From the NCBI RefSeq assembly GCF_029392075.1, contig NZ_CP113929.1, positions 186,001-250,000 on the forward strand: a stretch of 64,000 nucleotides of DNA. Direction: 5' to 3'. Positions 9,441 to 18,724 of the stretch are shown here, piece by piece (the stretch's first letter is position 1; the number at the start of each line of letters is the position of its first letter). Made by a program: the position numbers and the translations under genes. The DNA is from Bifidobacterium sp. ESL0704 (GTDB taxonomy: Bacteria; Actinomycetota; Actinomycetes; Actinomycetales; Bifidobacteriaceae). Under the pieces are notes generated by a model, which searched no databases, was not told where the DNA came from, and saw only the letters and a program-made list of their open reading frames with translations.

Positions 9441-10664
9441 TCAGAAGTCCCAGTCGTCGTCACTGGTTTCCTCGGCCTTGTTGGCCGCAGTGGCGCCGGT
9501 CGAGGTCGGGGAAGACGCGGCTGCGGTGGTTGTGGAATTTGCAGGCGCAAAGCCGGTGCTGGTGCCGTTGAAGAGGCTGGACGATTTCAGCGTTGTGTTC
9601 ACCGATTCCATATCGTTCAATTCGTCGGTGACGGCCGGGTTCGGCTGGCTGATCTCAGCGGGGAATAATGCCGGATATCCCAGATAGGAGAGGGCTTTGT
9701 TGGCGTTATAGCTCAGGAATTTTTCGATGTCGTCCTCGAGGCCGAGGTCACCGTAGGGCAGCTCGTAGCTGTAGTCCTCCTCGGCGAAATACAGGTTGTT
9801 GGCCAGGTCGTAGACATACTGGCGCATGGATTCGCGGGTAATGTCGTCAAAGATCTCCAGTTTTTGCTGATAAACGGCGCCAAGATAGGAACCGGACGCT
9901 ACGATGTCGCGGTTGATCAGGCGGATGATGTCGGCAGATTTCGTCATCGACCCGCGGCTGGAAAGCCACATCGGCAGATAGAAACCGGATTCCGCCAGCA
10001 GAGCCTCTGCCAGCACCGCCGCCGCGAGCCGTTTGAGTGCACCGAGGTCGGGAAGATTGGGCGTGACGGAATCGGGGTCCGAAGCGTTTGGGGCGGCAAT
10101 TTCGGTTGGTGAAGACATGTTCGGCGAATTGGCAGAGGTATCCGTGTTTTCGCTTGCTTGGCCGGTTGCACCGGAGACGGCGGAATTTACGGTATCGAAC
10201 GCGGTTGCATATATGTCATTGAGCAACCGTAGTTTTTCCTGCATCGATTCGCTTTGCTGTGCCCACGCAAATGGGGATTGCGTATCGTTGTCGTTGTCGG
10301 CGTTGCTGTTTCCGTTGTCGCTGAGCGCGGCGAGAAGTGTCGAATAGGCTTTTGTGTGGATCGATTCGGTGAAGGCGACAGCGGTCAAGACCGCCTGGCT
10401 CGTACCAAGACGGCTTCGCCCGGCGTCTGCGCTCAAAGCGCTGGTCGCGTTGCTCGCCTGCAATGATTCGACGGCGGAAAGTCCGGCAAGAATATGATTT
10501 AGCGCAAGCCGTTCCGTATCGCTCAATCCGCGAATTTCGTCGGCGTCGTCAGCCAGCGAAATCTGTTCCGGCGTCCACAGGTTTGCGGTCATCGCGTTGA
10601 AGGCATCGCGGTCCGCGTCAGCATTGGCGCCGGTGAGATTCCAATTCCAAGAGGCAAAAGGCAT
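9441..10664 (-). CDS. NrdF-like ribonucleotide reductase small subunit with altered metal site
   Basis: 407 residues against about 320 for normal NrdF. Conserved class Ib features are the radical-path Trp (W30 in LWTPEQ), ESIHTKAYS (E100, H103, Y107), E220 before SGFYLPMW, RD at 252-253, and the C-terminal tail DDDWDF that docks on NrdE. Aligned from memory with Corynebacterium NrdF, three ligand positions differ. The first-helix Asp is Glu (E66), and the RDE-x-x-H motif reads RDIVASG, so the Glu and His ligands are I254 and S257. A Ser/Asn/Asp-rich insert covers about 117-205 and a second low-complexity stretch about 350-400. The start has AAGGAACATCC before it. It may be an alternative or inactive R2; it lies 5.7 kb from nrdE. 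Confidence 0.85.
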   Translation of the reverse strand: MPFASWNWNLTGANADADRDAFNAMTANLWTPEQISLADDADEIRGLSDTERLALNHILAGLSAVESLQASNATSALSADAGRSRLGTSQAVLTAVAFTESIHTKAYSTLLAALSDNGNSNADNDNDTQSPFAWAQQSESMQEKLRLLNDIYATAFDTVNSAVSGATGQASENTDTSANSPNMSSPTEIAAPNASDPDSVTPNLPDLGALKRLAAAVLAEALLAESGFYLPMWLSSRGSMTKSADIIRLINRDIVASGSYLGAVYQQKLEIFDDITRESMRQYVYDLANNLYFAEEDYSYELPYGDLGLEDDIEKFLSYNANKALSYLGYPALFPAEISQPNPAVTDELNDMESVNTTLKSSSLFNGTSTGFAPANSTTTAAASSPTSTGATAANKAEETSDDDWDF

Positions 10665-10916
10665 GGATGTTCCTTACATAGGTTGACAAACGGGTTCTAC
10701 CTTCTAGATTACCGAGGGCCATTCCCGTATTCGCTGAGCGAGAGATACGGGAGATGAGACTCAATAGAACAGCGCAGAATTATTTCGAAAATCCTTCTGG
10801 AAATTCGTCAAGCACTCCTGAAATTTCTTCGGGAATGGATGAAAGTTCCTTTTGGAATCGTTTTGGAAATTCCTCAACATCCTTCTGCGAACTGGCGAAA
10901 CTGTTTCCACAATCCC

Positions 10917-11945
10917 CTAGAACCGATACCAGCGCTTCGCGTTGCTGACGAACAGCGCATTCTGTTCGGGTTCGGAAAGTGTTTCGACGCAACGCACGAA
11001 GCCGTGAATGATGTCGCCGTAGGTGCCGTGCAGCTTGTCGACGGGGAAATTCGAGCCGAACATGACCCGATCGGTGTCGAACGCGTCGAGAATGGTATAG
11101 ACGATAGGCTTGATGCTCTCCAAGGTCCAGCGATGGTCGAGCGAAGCCAGCGCCGAGATCTTGATGACGCAATTGCTGCGCTCGGCCAGATCAGCCAGTC
11201 CCTTGCTCCACAGTTGCCATCCGCCGAGATCGCGATCGGCCCACATTCCGGCGTGGTCGATGATAAAGAGCGTCTCCGGGTTGGCGCCGATGACCTCGCA
11301 GGCGCGCGCAAATTGCGTTGGATAAAGCTGCATATCGAAGCTCATCGCGTACTTTTTGAGCAGTGCGAGCCCCTTGAGCCATTGCGGATCGTCCATGTAG
11401 GATTTGTCGACGTAGTTATAGAGCGGGTGCGGATGGATGTTGAGGTTCTGCCGCACGCCGCGCACGTCAGCGAACGAGGCCTCGCGCTCCAACAGGCTTT
11501 CGATATCGGGGTCACTCAGGTCGCCGCCGCCGACAATCCTGATCGGCCAAGCGGAACGTGCGGCCATGGCCTCCACCGCCTCGATTTCGGCGATGGGGTC
11601 ATCGGCGTTTGCCTGGATATGGACCGCGCCTTTCAGATCTACCGGCGTGCCCTGCGCCTCCTGCGCCAGTTGTGTATCGGTGAAGTTGCCCATAGCGAAC
11701 AGCGGATCCCACGGCCCTTCGAATGTTGCGGGTTTCGAAGAATTGAACCACGAATAAAGCGAGGTTTTCATCAGATGCACGTGCGTGTCGATGAAAGACC
11801 GTGGTTTGGTGGCCTGCGCTCGCGTCTCCGGGATGATCGTCGCCAAGCGGCCCGTCACGATCTCGCTGAAAACCGTAGGTTTGCCCGACGACTCGTTTGC
11901 CGGTTTCGTGCCTTGTGCCTGATTGTTTCCATTGATGGTGGTCAT
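10917..11945 (-). CDS. Amidohydrolase-family sugar lactonase, probable L-rhamnono-1,4-lactonase
   Basis: 342 residues of the COG3618-type TIM-barrel hydrolase family. The metal-binding opening FIDTHVHL, a central His in NLNIHPHP, IIDHAGMW and the late Asp-containing MFGSNFPVDK are all present. Related enzymes hydrolyse L-fucono- or L-rhamnono-lactone. The neighbours encode a sugar dehydrogenase, an L-rhamnonate dehydratase and a keto-deoxy-sugar aldolase, so opening L-rhamnono-lactone to L-rhamnonate is the likely step. It is transcribed after the dehydrogenase gene on the same strand, 246 bp downstream. AAAGGTGA precedes the start. Confidence 0.82.
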   Translation of the reverse strand: MTTINGNNQAQGTKPANESSGKPTVFSEIVTGRLATIIPETRAQATKPRSFIDTHVHLMKTSLYSWFNSSKPATFEGPWDPLFAMGNFTDTQLAQEAQGTPVDLKGAVHIQANADDPIAEIEAVEAMAARSAWPIRIVGGGDLSDPDIESLLEREASFADVRGVRQNLNIHPHPLYNYVDKSYMDDPQWLKGLALLKKYAMSFDMQLYPTQFARACEVIGANPETLFIIDHAGMWADRDLGGWQLWSKGLADLAERSNCVIKISALASLDHRWTLESIKPIVYTILDAFDTDRVMFGSNFPVDKLHGTYGDIIHGFVRCVETLSEPEQNALFVSNAKRWYRF

Positions 11946-11989
11946 TCGATGTCACCTTTGACTTCAGAATTGTTGCTTAATAATAAGAG

Positions 11990-12020
11990 CTGTCGCAGTC
12001 ATGCCTTCCGAGTGCGACAG
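11990..12020. repeat. Short hairpin between dehydrogenase and lactonase genes
   Basis: CTGTCGCA at 11990-11997 pairs with TGCGACAG at 12013-12020. It lies between two genes of the same operon. It could attenuate read-through, stabilise the mRNA end or be an operator. The rest of the 11946-12191 gap shows no gene. Confidence 0.5.
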
Positions 12021-12191
12021 GGGGCGGTGAATCCCTTACATTGGACGGCTTGGTTCATCGGCGAAGCGAGCGTTCGTTGGCATGCCGCTGTGCTCGGCAA
12101 TCTGCGCTGCTGTACCGCTGCTGTCCAAGCGCTATCGGCCTGTTTGGTCGGGTTTATCGCGAACGCCAAAGCAGGCCGCCGGCGAAATGGT

Positions 12192-12989
12192 TCAGAGTAC
12201 GGAGCGGGTGTCGTTCTCGTAGGAATTGCGGCCCTGTCCGGTCGCCGCTGTGGTGCCGCCGTCGACGGGCACGACCAAGCCGGTCAGGTACGCGGCGTCG
12301 TCAGAAGCGAGGAACAGCGCGACTCCCGCGCAATCCTCGGGCCGTCCGGTGCGTCCCAGCGCCACCCGCTGCGTGTAGGGTGCCACGCGTTCGGGGTCGC
12401 TCCACACCTCTTTGTTGATGTCGGTTTCGATGAAACCGGGGGCGAATGCGTTGATGCGTACGCCCTTGGCTCCGTAATCGAGGGCCACGCAGCGCACGAA
12501 TCCGTTCATGGCGTGCTTGGTGGAATTATAGGCCGTCTGCCCCCAGTCACCGTACAGGCCGGAAACGGAGGTATCGACCACGATGTTGCCGTGCGAAGCG
12601 ATGAGATGGGGCAGGGCCTCCTTGGTCAAGTAGAAGAGTCCGTCGAGGTTGACGGAGAAGAGCTTGTGCCACACCTCGTCGGAGACGTGCTCGACCTCGC
12701 CGCCCTCGAAGATGCCCGCGTTGGAGACGACCACGTCGAGATGGCCGAATTCGTCGACGACGGATTGCACGAGTTCCTTGACCTGCGCATGGTCGGAAAC
12801 GTCGGTGATGTGGATATGGCCGTTTTTGTAGTCTTTCACCGTGTCTTCCAGCGGTTCTTGACGCCGTCCCACGGCGACCACGGTGGCGCCATTGTCGAGG
12901 AAACCTTGCGTGACGGCCCGTCCGATGCCGGTGCCTCCGCCCGTGACGATGACGACTTTGCCGTTGAAATCGTAAGAATTACTGGTCAT
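12192..12989 (-). CDS. Short-chain dehydrogenase, probable L-rhamnose 1-dehydrogenase
   Basis: About 265 residues of classical SDR fold. The cofactor motif TGGGTGIGRAV is near the N-terminus, NAG follows strand 4, and the catalytic Ser is followed by YNSTK (Tyr-x3-Lys). The ATG at 12989 is preferred over a GTG six bases upstream because AAGGAG lies five to seven bases before it. Together with the lactonase, RhmD and RhmA it would oxidise L-rhamnose to its lactone. Specificity for L-rhamnose rather than L-fucose is inferred from the RhmD neighbour. It diverges from rhmD across a shared promoter region. Confidence 0.8.
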   Translation of the reverse strand: MTSNSYDFNGKVVIVTGGGTGIGRAVTQGFLDNGATVVAVGRRQEPLEDTVKDYKNGHIHITDVSDHAQVKELVQSVVDEFGHLDVVVSNAGIFEGGEVEHVSDEVWHKLFSVNLDGLFYLTKEALPHLIASHGNIVVDTSVSGLYGDWGQTAYNSTKHAMNGFVRCVALDYGAKGVRINAFAPGFIETDINKEVWSDPERVAPYTQRVALGRTGRPEDCAGVALFLASDDAAYLTGLVVPVDGGTTAATGQGRNSYENDTRSVL

Positions 12990-13091
12990 GAACACTCCTT
13001 CGTTGCTTGACGCATGTGGATTGCCATAGGCTTTGGGCGCAAAGCCCGTTCGAAGTATATGAAAAACCTATATATCCTATTTCACCATATT

Positions 13092-13106
13092 TGGAACGGT
13101 ATTTCA
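13092..13106. promoter_or_regulatory. Candidate IclR-type operator in the divergent L-rhamnose promoter
   Basis: TGGAACGGTATTTCA is an imperfect 5-5-5 palindrome (TGGAA and TTTCA arms) of the size IclR regulators bind. It lies about 85 bp upstream of rhmD and 103 bp upstream of the divergent dehydrogenase start. It is followed by CACATATAGG. An IclR gene ends the cluster, which makes it the obvious candidate. Confidence 0.4.
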
Positions 13107-13178
13107 CATATAGGGACGAATTCACCGGCGCGATAATCTGGATACTGACAGTGCTTTTTTTAATGGAGAGGAATCGCT

Positions 13179-14405
13179 ATGACATTGGCGCCATCATTGA
13201 AGATGCCCACGATTACCGCGATCCGTGCCTATTCCATGGGCGGGGCCGCAGCCAAGGTTCACGGACAAGGCGGCGGAGACTATCACGACCAAGGACCCGG
13301 CCACTGGATCGACGACCACATCGCCACGCCGATGAGCAAATACCCCGAATACGAGCAGTCCCGGCAGAGCTTTGGCCTCAACGTATTGGGCACGCTGGTG
13401 GTCGAGGTCGAGGCGAGCGACGGCACCACGGGCTTTGCGATTTCGACGGCCGGAGCCATCGGCTGCTTCATCGTCGAACACCATCTTTCGCGGTTCGTCG
13501 AAGGCAAGCGCGTCGACCAGATCAAGCTGATCCACGACCAGATGCTCAACGCCACGCTCTTCTATTCCGGTGGCGGCGGCGTGGTGATCAACACCGTCTC
13601 CTGCGTCGATCTGGCGTTGTGGGATCTTTACGGCAAGGTCTTGAAGATGCCGGTCTACAAGCTGCTCGGCGGTGCGGTGCGCGACGAAATCCATTTCTAT
13701 GCCACCGGCGCACGCCCTGATTTGGCGCAGAAAATGGGCTTCATCGGCGGCAAGATGCCGACCCATTGGAGCTCGGCGTTCGGGGACGTCGGTATTGCCA
13801 AAGACATCGCCACGCTCGCCGATATGCGTGAAAAGGTCGGCGACGATTTCTGGCTGATGTATGACTGCTGGATGAGCATGGACGTCAATTATGCCACCAA
13901 GTTCGCCCATGCGGCCGCGCCGTACAAGCTCAAGTGGATGGAAGAGTGCTTCCCCGCCAGCCAGATCGACTCCTACCGCGAGTTGAAGCGCGTCATGCCG
14001 GCCGGCATGCTCATGACCACCGGCGAGCACACCGGAACGCTCGAAGGCTTCAAGGAGCTTTCTGATGCGGGCGTCGACATCCTGCAGCCCGACGTCGGCT
14101 GGTGCGGCGGCGTGACTTCGCTGTGCGAGATCGCGGCGGTTGCCAAGGCCCACGGCCAGCTGGTCGTGCCTCACGGTTCATCCGTCTACTCGCATCATGC
14201 GGTCATCACCTTCACCAACACCCCATTCAGCGAGATGCTGATGACCGCGCCGAAGGCCGACCATATCCGTCCGCAATTCGACCCGATCCTCATCGGTGAG
14301 CCGGTGCCGCACGATGGTGTCATCACCGCCGAGGAGCTGGATAAGCCCGGTTTCGGCGTCGAGCTCAACCGCGATTGCCCGCTCGAGCGTCCGTTCAAGC
14401 ATTAA
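13179..14405 (+). CDS. rhmD: L-rhamnonate dehydratase
   Basis: 408 residues of the enolase superfamily, recognisably close to E. coli RhmD (YfaW) from the segments [53 protein letters not shown] and [16 protein letters not shown]. It converts L-rhamnonate to 2-keto-3-deoxy-L-rhamnonate. Metal ligands are expected at DCWMS, EECF and GEH. GAGAGGAA precedes the ATG at 13179. It is the first gene of the plus-strand half of the cluster, with rhmA next. Confidence 0.95.
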   Translation: MTLAPSLKMPTITAIRAYSMGGAAAKVHGQGGGDYHDQGPGHWIDDHIATPMSKYPEYEQSRQSFGLNVLGTLVVEVEASDGTTGFAISTAGAIGCFIVEHHLSRFVEGKRVDQIKLIHDQMLNATLFYSGGGGVVINTVSCVDLALWDLYGKVLKMPVYKLLGGAVRDEIHFYATGARPDLAQKMGFIGGKMPTHWSSAFGDVGIAKDIATLADMREKVGDDFWLMYDCWMSMDVNYATKFAHAAAPYKLKWMEECFPASQIDSYRELKRVMPAGMLMTTGEHTGTLEGFKELSDAGVDILQPDVGWCGGVTSLCEIAAVAKAHGQLVVPHGSSVYSHHAVITFTNTPFSEMLMTAPKADHIRPQFDPILIGEPVPHDGVITAEELDKPGFGVELNRDCPLERPFKH

Positions 14406-14413
14406 GCAAGTTG

Positions 14414-14483
14414 CAAAACTCGCAGATATCGAACACGATTGCGCGGAATTCCGCCATTTGACATGTTGCATCTGCGAGTTTTG
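14414..14483. repeat. Nested inverted repeat between rhmD and rhmA
   Basis: The outer arms CAAAACTCGCAGAT (14414-14427) and ATCTGCGAGTTTTG (14470-14483) are perfect over 14 bp. The loop contains a perfect 12-bp palindrome GCGGAATTCCGC at 14443-14454. Sitting 9 bp after the rhmD stop, it could be a partial terminator that sets the rhmD to rhmA ratio. Confidence 0.75.
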
Positions 14484-14518
14484 TCACTCATGTTCCGTCT
14501 TTGATCAAGGAGATTTAC

Positions 14519-15286
14519 ATGGTTCAGCTACAACACAATACGTTCAAAGAGGCCATCCACGCCCCGGGAGCCAAGCAGCTCAAGGGACTGTGGGTCGCGA
14601 TGGGTTCCGCGACATCGGCGGAGATCGCTGCGGGCATCGGCTATGACTGGATGCTCATCGACGGCGAACACGGTCCGAACGACCTGACCGCGATCGAAGC
14701 GCAGCTTCGCGCCTGCCAAGGTTACGATACGCCATGCATCGTGCGTCCGGCGGCGGCCGACCCGGTGCGTATCAAGCAGGTGCTCGATATCGGCGCCCAG
14801 TCGCTGTTGATTCCAATGGTCAACAACCGCGAGCAGGCCGAGCTGATGGTCAAGGCCGTCAACTATGCGCCGAAAGGCATGCGTGGTGTCGGCGGTTCCA
14901 TCGCGCGTTCCGGCCGTTGGGGCATGATTCCCAACTATATGCGCGACGCGGCTAGTGAAATCTGCCTGATCGTGCAGGTCGAATCGCGCGAGGCGCTCGG
15001 CAATATCGAAGAGATCGCAAGCGTCGAAGGCATCGATGGCGTCTTCATCGGGCCTGCCGATCTTTCGGCCTCGCTCGGCCATCCCGATGATGCCGCCGCC
15101 ATCAGCGACGAGGTGCACCGCGCGTTCGACGTCATCAAAGCGCATGGCAAGGCCATCGGCTCGCTCGCCTTCGACGCGCCCACCGCCAAGCAGTACTTCG
15201 CCTGGGGTGCCGATTTCGTGGCGGTTGCCGGCGATACCGACGTCTATGTGCATGGTCTTGATGCAGCGCTCGCGCAATATCGGTGA
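14519..15286 (+). CDS. rhmA: 2-keto-3-deoxy-L-rhamnonate aldolase (HpcH/HpaI class II)
   Basis: 255 residues starting MVQLQHNTFK after a clear AAGGAG. Family marks are GLWVAMGSATSAEIAAG, DWMLIDGEHGPND (catalytic His pair region), RP, a metal-binding Glu and Asp in VQVES and IGPADLSASLGHP, and RGVGGSIARSGRWG. The enzyme splits keto-deoxy-L-rhamnonate into pyruvate and L-lactaldehyde. It follows rhmD directly. No lactaldehyde dehydrogenase or sugar transporter is present in the cluster; lutABC elsewhere in the window could use lactate derived from lactaldehyde. Confidence 0.92.
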   Translation: MVQLQHNTFKEAIHAPGAKQLKGLWVAMGSATSAEIAAGIGYDWMLIDGEHGPNDLTAIEAQLRACQGYDTPCIVRPAAADPVRIKQVLDIGAQSLLIPMVNNREQAELMVKAVNYAPKGMRGVGGSIARSGRWGMIPNYMRDAASEICLIVQVESREALGNIEEIASVEGIDGVFIGPADLSASLGHPDDAAAISDEVHRAFDVIKAHGKAIGSLAFDAPTAKQYFAWGADFVAVAGDTDVYVHGLDAALAQYR

Positions 15287-15342
15287 CTGCCCATTTGGCA
15301 TGGTGTAAGTTCCTGCGCGTAACTCAAGGATAGGCGGGTATC

Positions 15343-16128
15343 GTGGGATCTATGAACGAAGGAACCACCAATGTGCGTGGTGCCCAGACCCTTGTCAACG
15401 GCATAGTGGTGCTCAAAGCCGTGGCCGCAGGAGCTCATACGCTGAGGGCGCTGACCGAGGCGACCGGGCTGAGTCGAAGCACCACGCATCGCTTGATTCA
15501 GGCGCTGCGTGGCGAACGCATGCTGCGCGACAACGTCGACGGCAGCCTGGCGCTCGGCCCGGCGCTCATCGAACTCGGCTTCCAGGCGAGGGAAGACACG
15601 TCGATCAGCGCCGCGGCCCGTCCCTACCTTCTCGATCTTTCCGATGCCACCTGCGACACCATCCATCTTGCCGTCGAGGACGATGGCGAGACATTGTATC
15701 TTGACAAGATCAACGGCATGCGTTCGGTCGAGATTCGTTCCTGGCCGGGCTGTCGGATGCCACTGACCTACACCGGCATCGGCAAGGCGCTTCTGCTTGA
15801 CCAGAGAGACCGTTGGGAGAAGCAGTATATCGACGATCGCAAGCGCATGGAACGCCAGCCAGAGCACAATTATTCGGGTACCAAGGCATTCGCCAACGCG
15901 ATGGCACGCTACGCTAAACATGGGGTGGCCTACGACCTCGAGGAGAACGAACCGGGCGTGCGCTGTGTGGCCGCGCCGGTACGCGACGAATCAGGCAAAA
16001 TCGTCTGTGCGATTTCCGTTTCGAGTTTCAAGACCTTCATGCCTTTCGACCGTATGCGCAAGCTGGGGCCGGTCGTGCGCACGACCGCTGAGGCCATCTC
16101 GCAGGAGCTGGGGTGGCGGGTCGGCTGA
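15343..16128 (+). CDS. IclR family transcriptional regulator
   Basis: 261 residues. The N-terminal winged helix includes LRALTEATGLSRSTTHRLIQAL (about residues 28-50). The C-terminal IclR effector domain has GKALLL, a YSGT segment and CVAAPVRDESG. It closes the L-rhamnose cluster on the same strand as rhmDA and probably controls both transcripts from the divergent promoter near 13.1 kb. The start is uncertain between GTG 15343 and ATG 15352; neither has an ideal ribosome binding site. Confidence 0.9.
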   Translation: MGSMNEGTTNVRGAQTLVNGIVVLKAVAAGAHTLRALTEATGLSRSTTHRLIQALRGERMLRDNVDGSLALGPALIELGFQAREDTSISAAARPYLLDLSDATCDTIHLAVEDDGETLYLDKINGMRSVEIRSWPGCRMPLTYTGIGKALLLDQRDRWEKQYIDDRKRMERQPEHNYSGTKAFANAMARYAKHGVAYDLEENEPGVRCVAAPVRDESGKIVCAISVSSFKTFMPFDRMRKLGPVVRTTAEAISQELGWRVG

Positions 16129-16208
16129 GGCCGGTCTCGCAACCTCATCGTCACGGCCGCTCAGCTGGTTGGTCTATCCCAGCGTGCCATTTAGCCGGTA
16201 CCCAATGT

Positions 16209-16286
16209 CAAAGTGGTCACTACCGGTGCAAAGTGGTCATTTGGGCGGCTAATTTTGACCACTTTGCACCGGTAGTGACCACTTTG
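16209..16286. repeat. Perfect 31-bp inverted repeat
   Basis: The arms at 16209-16239 and 16256-16286 are exact reverse complements over 31 bp with a 16-bp loop. Each arm holds the direct sub-repeat AAAGTGGTCA twice, separated by CTACCGGTGC. It lies in the convergent gap between the IclR gene and nrdE. There is no U-tract. Confidence 0.95.
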
Positions 16287-16329
16287 CCATCCTTGCTGCC
16301 AACATTGGTGCGCGACGTCAGAAAACAAT

Positions 16330-16365
16330 GAACCCGCTGGGCCCATGGTGGGTCGCAGCGGGTTC
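16330..16365 (-). terminator. Rho-independent terminator of nrdHIE
   Basis: GAACCCGCTG and CAGCGGGTTC form a 10-bp stem. Read on the minus strand it is followed by ATTGTTTTC. It lies 24 bp past the nrdE stop, so transcription ends here without an nrdF gene. Confidence 0.8.
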
Positions 16366-16388
16366 GTCATATTAACGCCGGGTGCATT

Positions 16389-18575
16389 TTAGAGCATGCA
16401 GCTCACGCAGCCCTCGACCTCGGTGCCCTCAAGCGCCTGCTGGCGGATGCGGATGTAGTAGAGGGTCTTGATGCCCTTGCGCCAGGCGTAGATCTGCGCC
16501 TTGTTGAGCTCGCGGGTGGTCACGCCGGCGGGGAAGAACAGGGTCAGCGAAAGGCCCTGGTCGACGTGCTGGGTGGCCTCGGCGTAGGTGTCCACGATCT
16601 TCTTCCAACCGATTTCGTAGGCGTCCTCAAAGTACTCGAGGTTGTCGTTGGTCATGTACGGCGCCGGGTAGTAGACGCGGCCGACCTTGCCTTCCTTGCG
16701 GATCTCGATCTTCGAAGCGATTGGGTGGATCGAGGAGGTGGAGTGGTTGATGTAGGAGATCGAACCCGTCGGCGGCACGGCCTGCAGGTACTCGTTGTAG
16801 ATGCCGTCCTTCAGGATCTCGTCGCGCAGCGTCTGCCAATCGGCGACGGTGGGGATGGCGATGCCGAAGCGCTCGAAGAGGTCCTTGACGATCTGGGTCT
16901 TGGGCTCCAGCGAGCGGCGGCCGTCGGTGTACTTGTCGAAGTAGTTGCCCGCTCCGGCCGGCTTGGCGTAATCGGACGTCTCGAAGGTCGCAAAGGCGTG
17001 GCCGCGCTCGACGGCCAGCTTGTGCGAGGCCTTGTAGGCGTGGTAGGCCACGGTCATGAAGTACATGTCGGTGAAGTCCAGCGCTTCTTCCGAGCCATAG
17101 AACATGTGCTCGCGTGCGAGGAAGCCGTGCAGGTTCATCTGGCCCAGGCCGATGGAGTGGCCCTCTTCGTTGCCGCGCTTGATGGACGGCACGGAGTCGA
17201 TGTGGGTCTGCTCGGAGACAGAAGTCAGCGCGCGGATCGCGGTCTCGACCGGGTCGGCCAGGCCGCCGTCCATCGCCTTAGCGATGTTGAGCGAACCCAG
17301 GTTGCAGGAGATGTCCTTGCCGACGTGGTCGTAGCTCAGGTCGTCGTTGTAGGTCGACGGTTCCTGCACCTGCAGGATTTCGGAGCAGAGGTTCGACATC
17401 GTGACGCGGCCATCGATCGGGTTGGCGCGGTTGACGGTGTCCTCGAAGAGGATGTAGGGGTAGCCGGACTCGAACTGCACCTCGCCTAGGGTCATGAAGA
17501 ACTCACGGGCGTCGATGTAGGTCTTGTGGATGCGGTCGTCGTTGAGCATCTCGTCGTACTTTTCAGTAACCGAAATGTCGGCGAACGGCTTGCCGTAGAC
17601 GCGCTCGACGTCGTAGGGGGAGAAGAGGGCCATCTTCTCCTTGCGCTTGGCCAGCTCGAAGGTGATGTCGGGGATCACGACGCCCAGGGAGAGCGACTTG
17701 ATACGGGTCTTCTCGTCGGCGTTCTCGCGCTTGGTGTCGAGGAAGCGCAGGATGTCGGGATGGTGGGCGTTCAAGTACACCGCACCGGCGCCTTGGCGTG
17801 CGCCCAGCTGGTTGGCGTAGGAGAAGGAGTCCTCCAGAAGTTTCATGACCGGCACGACGCCGCTGGACTGATGCTCGATGTGCTTGATCGGAGCGCCCTG
17901 CTCACGCAGGTTCGTCAGTAGCAGAGCCACGCCGCCGCCGCGCTTGGAAAGCTGCAGGGCGGAGTTGATGCCGCGGGAGATGGACTCCATGTTGTCCTCG
18001 ATGCGCACGAGGAAGCAGGAGACTGGCTCGCCGCGCTGGGCCTTGCCCAGGTTGAGGAAGGTCGGGGTGGCGGGCTGGAAGCGGCCGGAGAGGATCTCAT
18101 CGACGTACTTCACGGCGAGCTTTTCGTCTCCGGCGGCCAGCTCGAGCGACACGGCGGCGCAGCGCTGCGGGAAGTCCTCGAGGTACTGCTTGCCGTCGAA
18201 GGTCTTCAGCGCGTAGGAGCGGTAGAACTTGAAAGCGCCCAGGAAGGTCTCGAACTCGAAGCCGAAGTCCTCGACGTGCTTATAGAAGGAGTCGAGGAAC
18301 TCAGGGGTGTACTGGTCGAAGACGGCCTTCTCGTAGTAGAGGTTGTCTTCGAGGTACTTGATGCGTTCGGCAGTGGAGCCGAATTTCATGGTGTTCTGCG
18401 CGACGTGGCCGTTGACGTAGGCGCGCTCGGCCTCCTTGTCCTTGTCGAACTGGATCTTGCCGTCCTCATCGTAGAGATTGAGCATGGCATTGAGCGAATG
18501 GTAGTCGTGCTCCGGGTCGAAACCGGTGTCTTCGACGGTGTTGTCCATGCTCAGCGCGGAATCGTTGAGTCCCAT
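16389..18575 (-). CDS. nrdE: Class Ib ribonucleoside-diphosphate reductase alpha subunit
   Basis: 728 residues, normal length for NrdE. Seen are [10 protein letters not shown] with the active-site Cys, [10 protein letters not shown], the radical-site region [12 protein letters not shown], and a C-terminal GCVSCML whose CxxC pair accepts electrons from NrdH. It reduces ribonucleotides to deoxyribonucleotides in the cytoplasm, using a radical from an NrdF subunit. It is the last gene of nrdHIE and has AAAGGACAC before the start. The usual fourth gene, nrdF, is missing here; a divergent NrdF-like gene lies at 9.4-10.7 kb. Confidence 0.96.
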   Translation of the reverse strand: MGLNDSALSMDNTVEDTGFDPEHDYHSLNAMLNLYDEDGKIQFDKDKEAERAYVNGHVAQNTMKFGSTAERIKYLEDNLYYEKAVFDQYTPEFLDSFYKHVEDFGFEFETFLGAFKFYRSYALKTFDGKQYLEDFPQRCAAVSLELAAGDEKLAVKYVDEILSGRFQPATPTFLNLGKAQRGEPVSCFLVRIEDNMESISRGINSALQLSKRGGGVALLLTNLREQGAPIKHIEHQSSGVVPVMKLLEDSFSYANQLGARQGAGAVYLNAHHPDILRFLDTKRENADEKTRIKSLSLGVVIPDITFELAKRKEKMALFSPYDVERVYGKPFADISVTEKYDEMLNDDRIHKTYIDAREFFMTLGEVQFESGYPYILFEDTVNRANPIDGRVTMSNLCSEILQVQEPSTYNDDLSYDHVGKDISCNLGSLNIAKAMDGGLADPVETAIRALTSVSEQTHIDSVPSIKRGNEEGHSIGLGQMNLHGFLAREHMFYGSEEALDFTDMYFMTVAYHAYKASHKLAVERGHAFATFETSDYAKPAGAGNYFDKYTDGRRSLEPKTQIVKDLFERFGIAIPTVADWQTLRDEILKDGIYNEYLQAVPPTGSISYINHSTSSIHPIASKIEIRKEGKVGRVYYPAPYMTNDNLEYFEDAYEIGWKKIVDTYAEATQHVDQGLSLTLFFPAGVTTRELNKAQIYAWRKGIKTLYYIRIRQQALEGTEVEGCVSCML

Positions 18576-18666
18576 ATGTGGGTGTCCTTTCGGTTGGTTG
18601 TCGGCGGCTGGGCCGCGTCTGATAATGATGAATGGAAAATCTGACGGTTACAAAAGTGGAAGATGC

Positions 18667-18702
18667 AAATTATCAATGGCGGAATTTCGCCATTGATAAT
18701 TT
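18667..18702. repeat. 15-bp perfect hairpin between nrdI and nrdE
   Basis: AAATTATCAATGGCG at 18667-18681 pairs with CGCCATTGATAATTT at 18688-18702 around a six-base loop. It is inside the nrd operon, between the nrdI stop and the nrdE start. It may be a processing or attenuation site that adjusts nrdE expression. Confidence 0.85.
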
Positions 18703-18724
18703 CGTATCGCCGACTTTTATAACT

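Noticed and set aside
10741..10916. Gene in the gap between the lactonase and NrdF-like genes
   Set aside because: A frame exists, but the sequence is a degenerate series of GGAAATTC/CCTTCTG motifs without a ribosome binding site.
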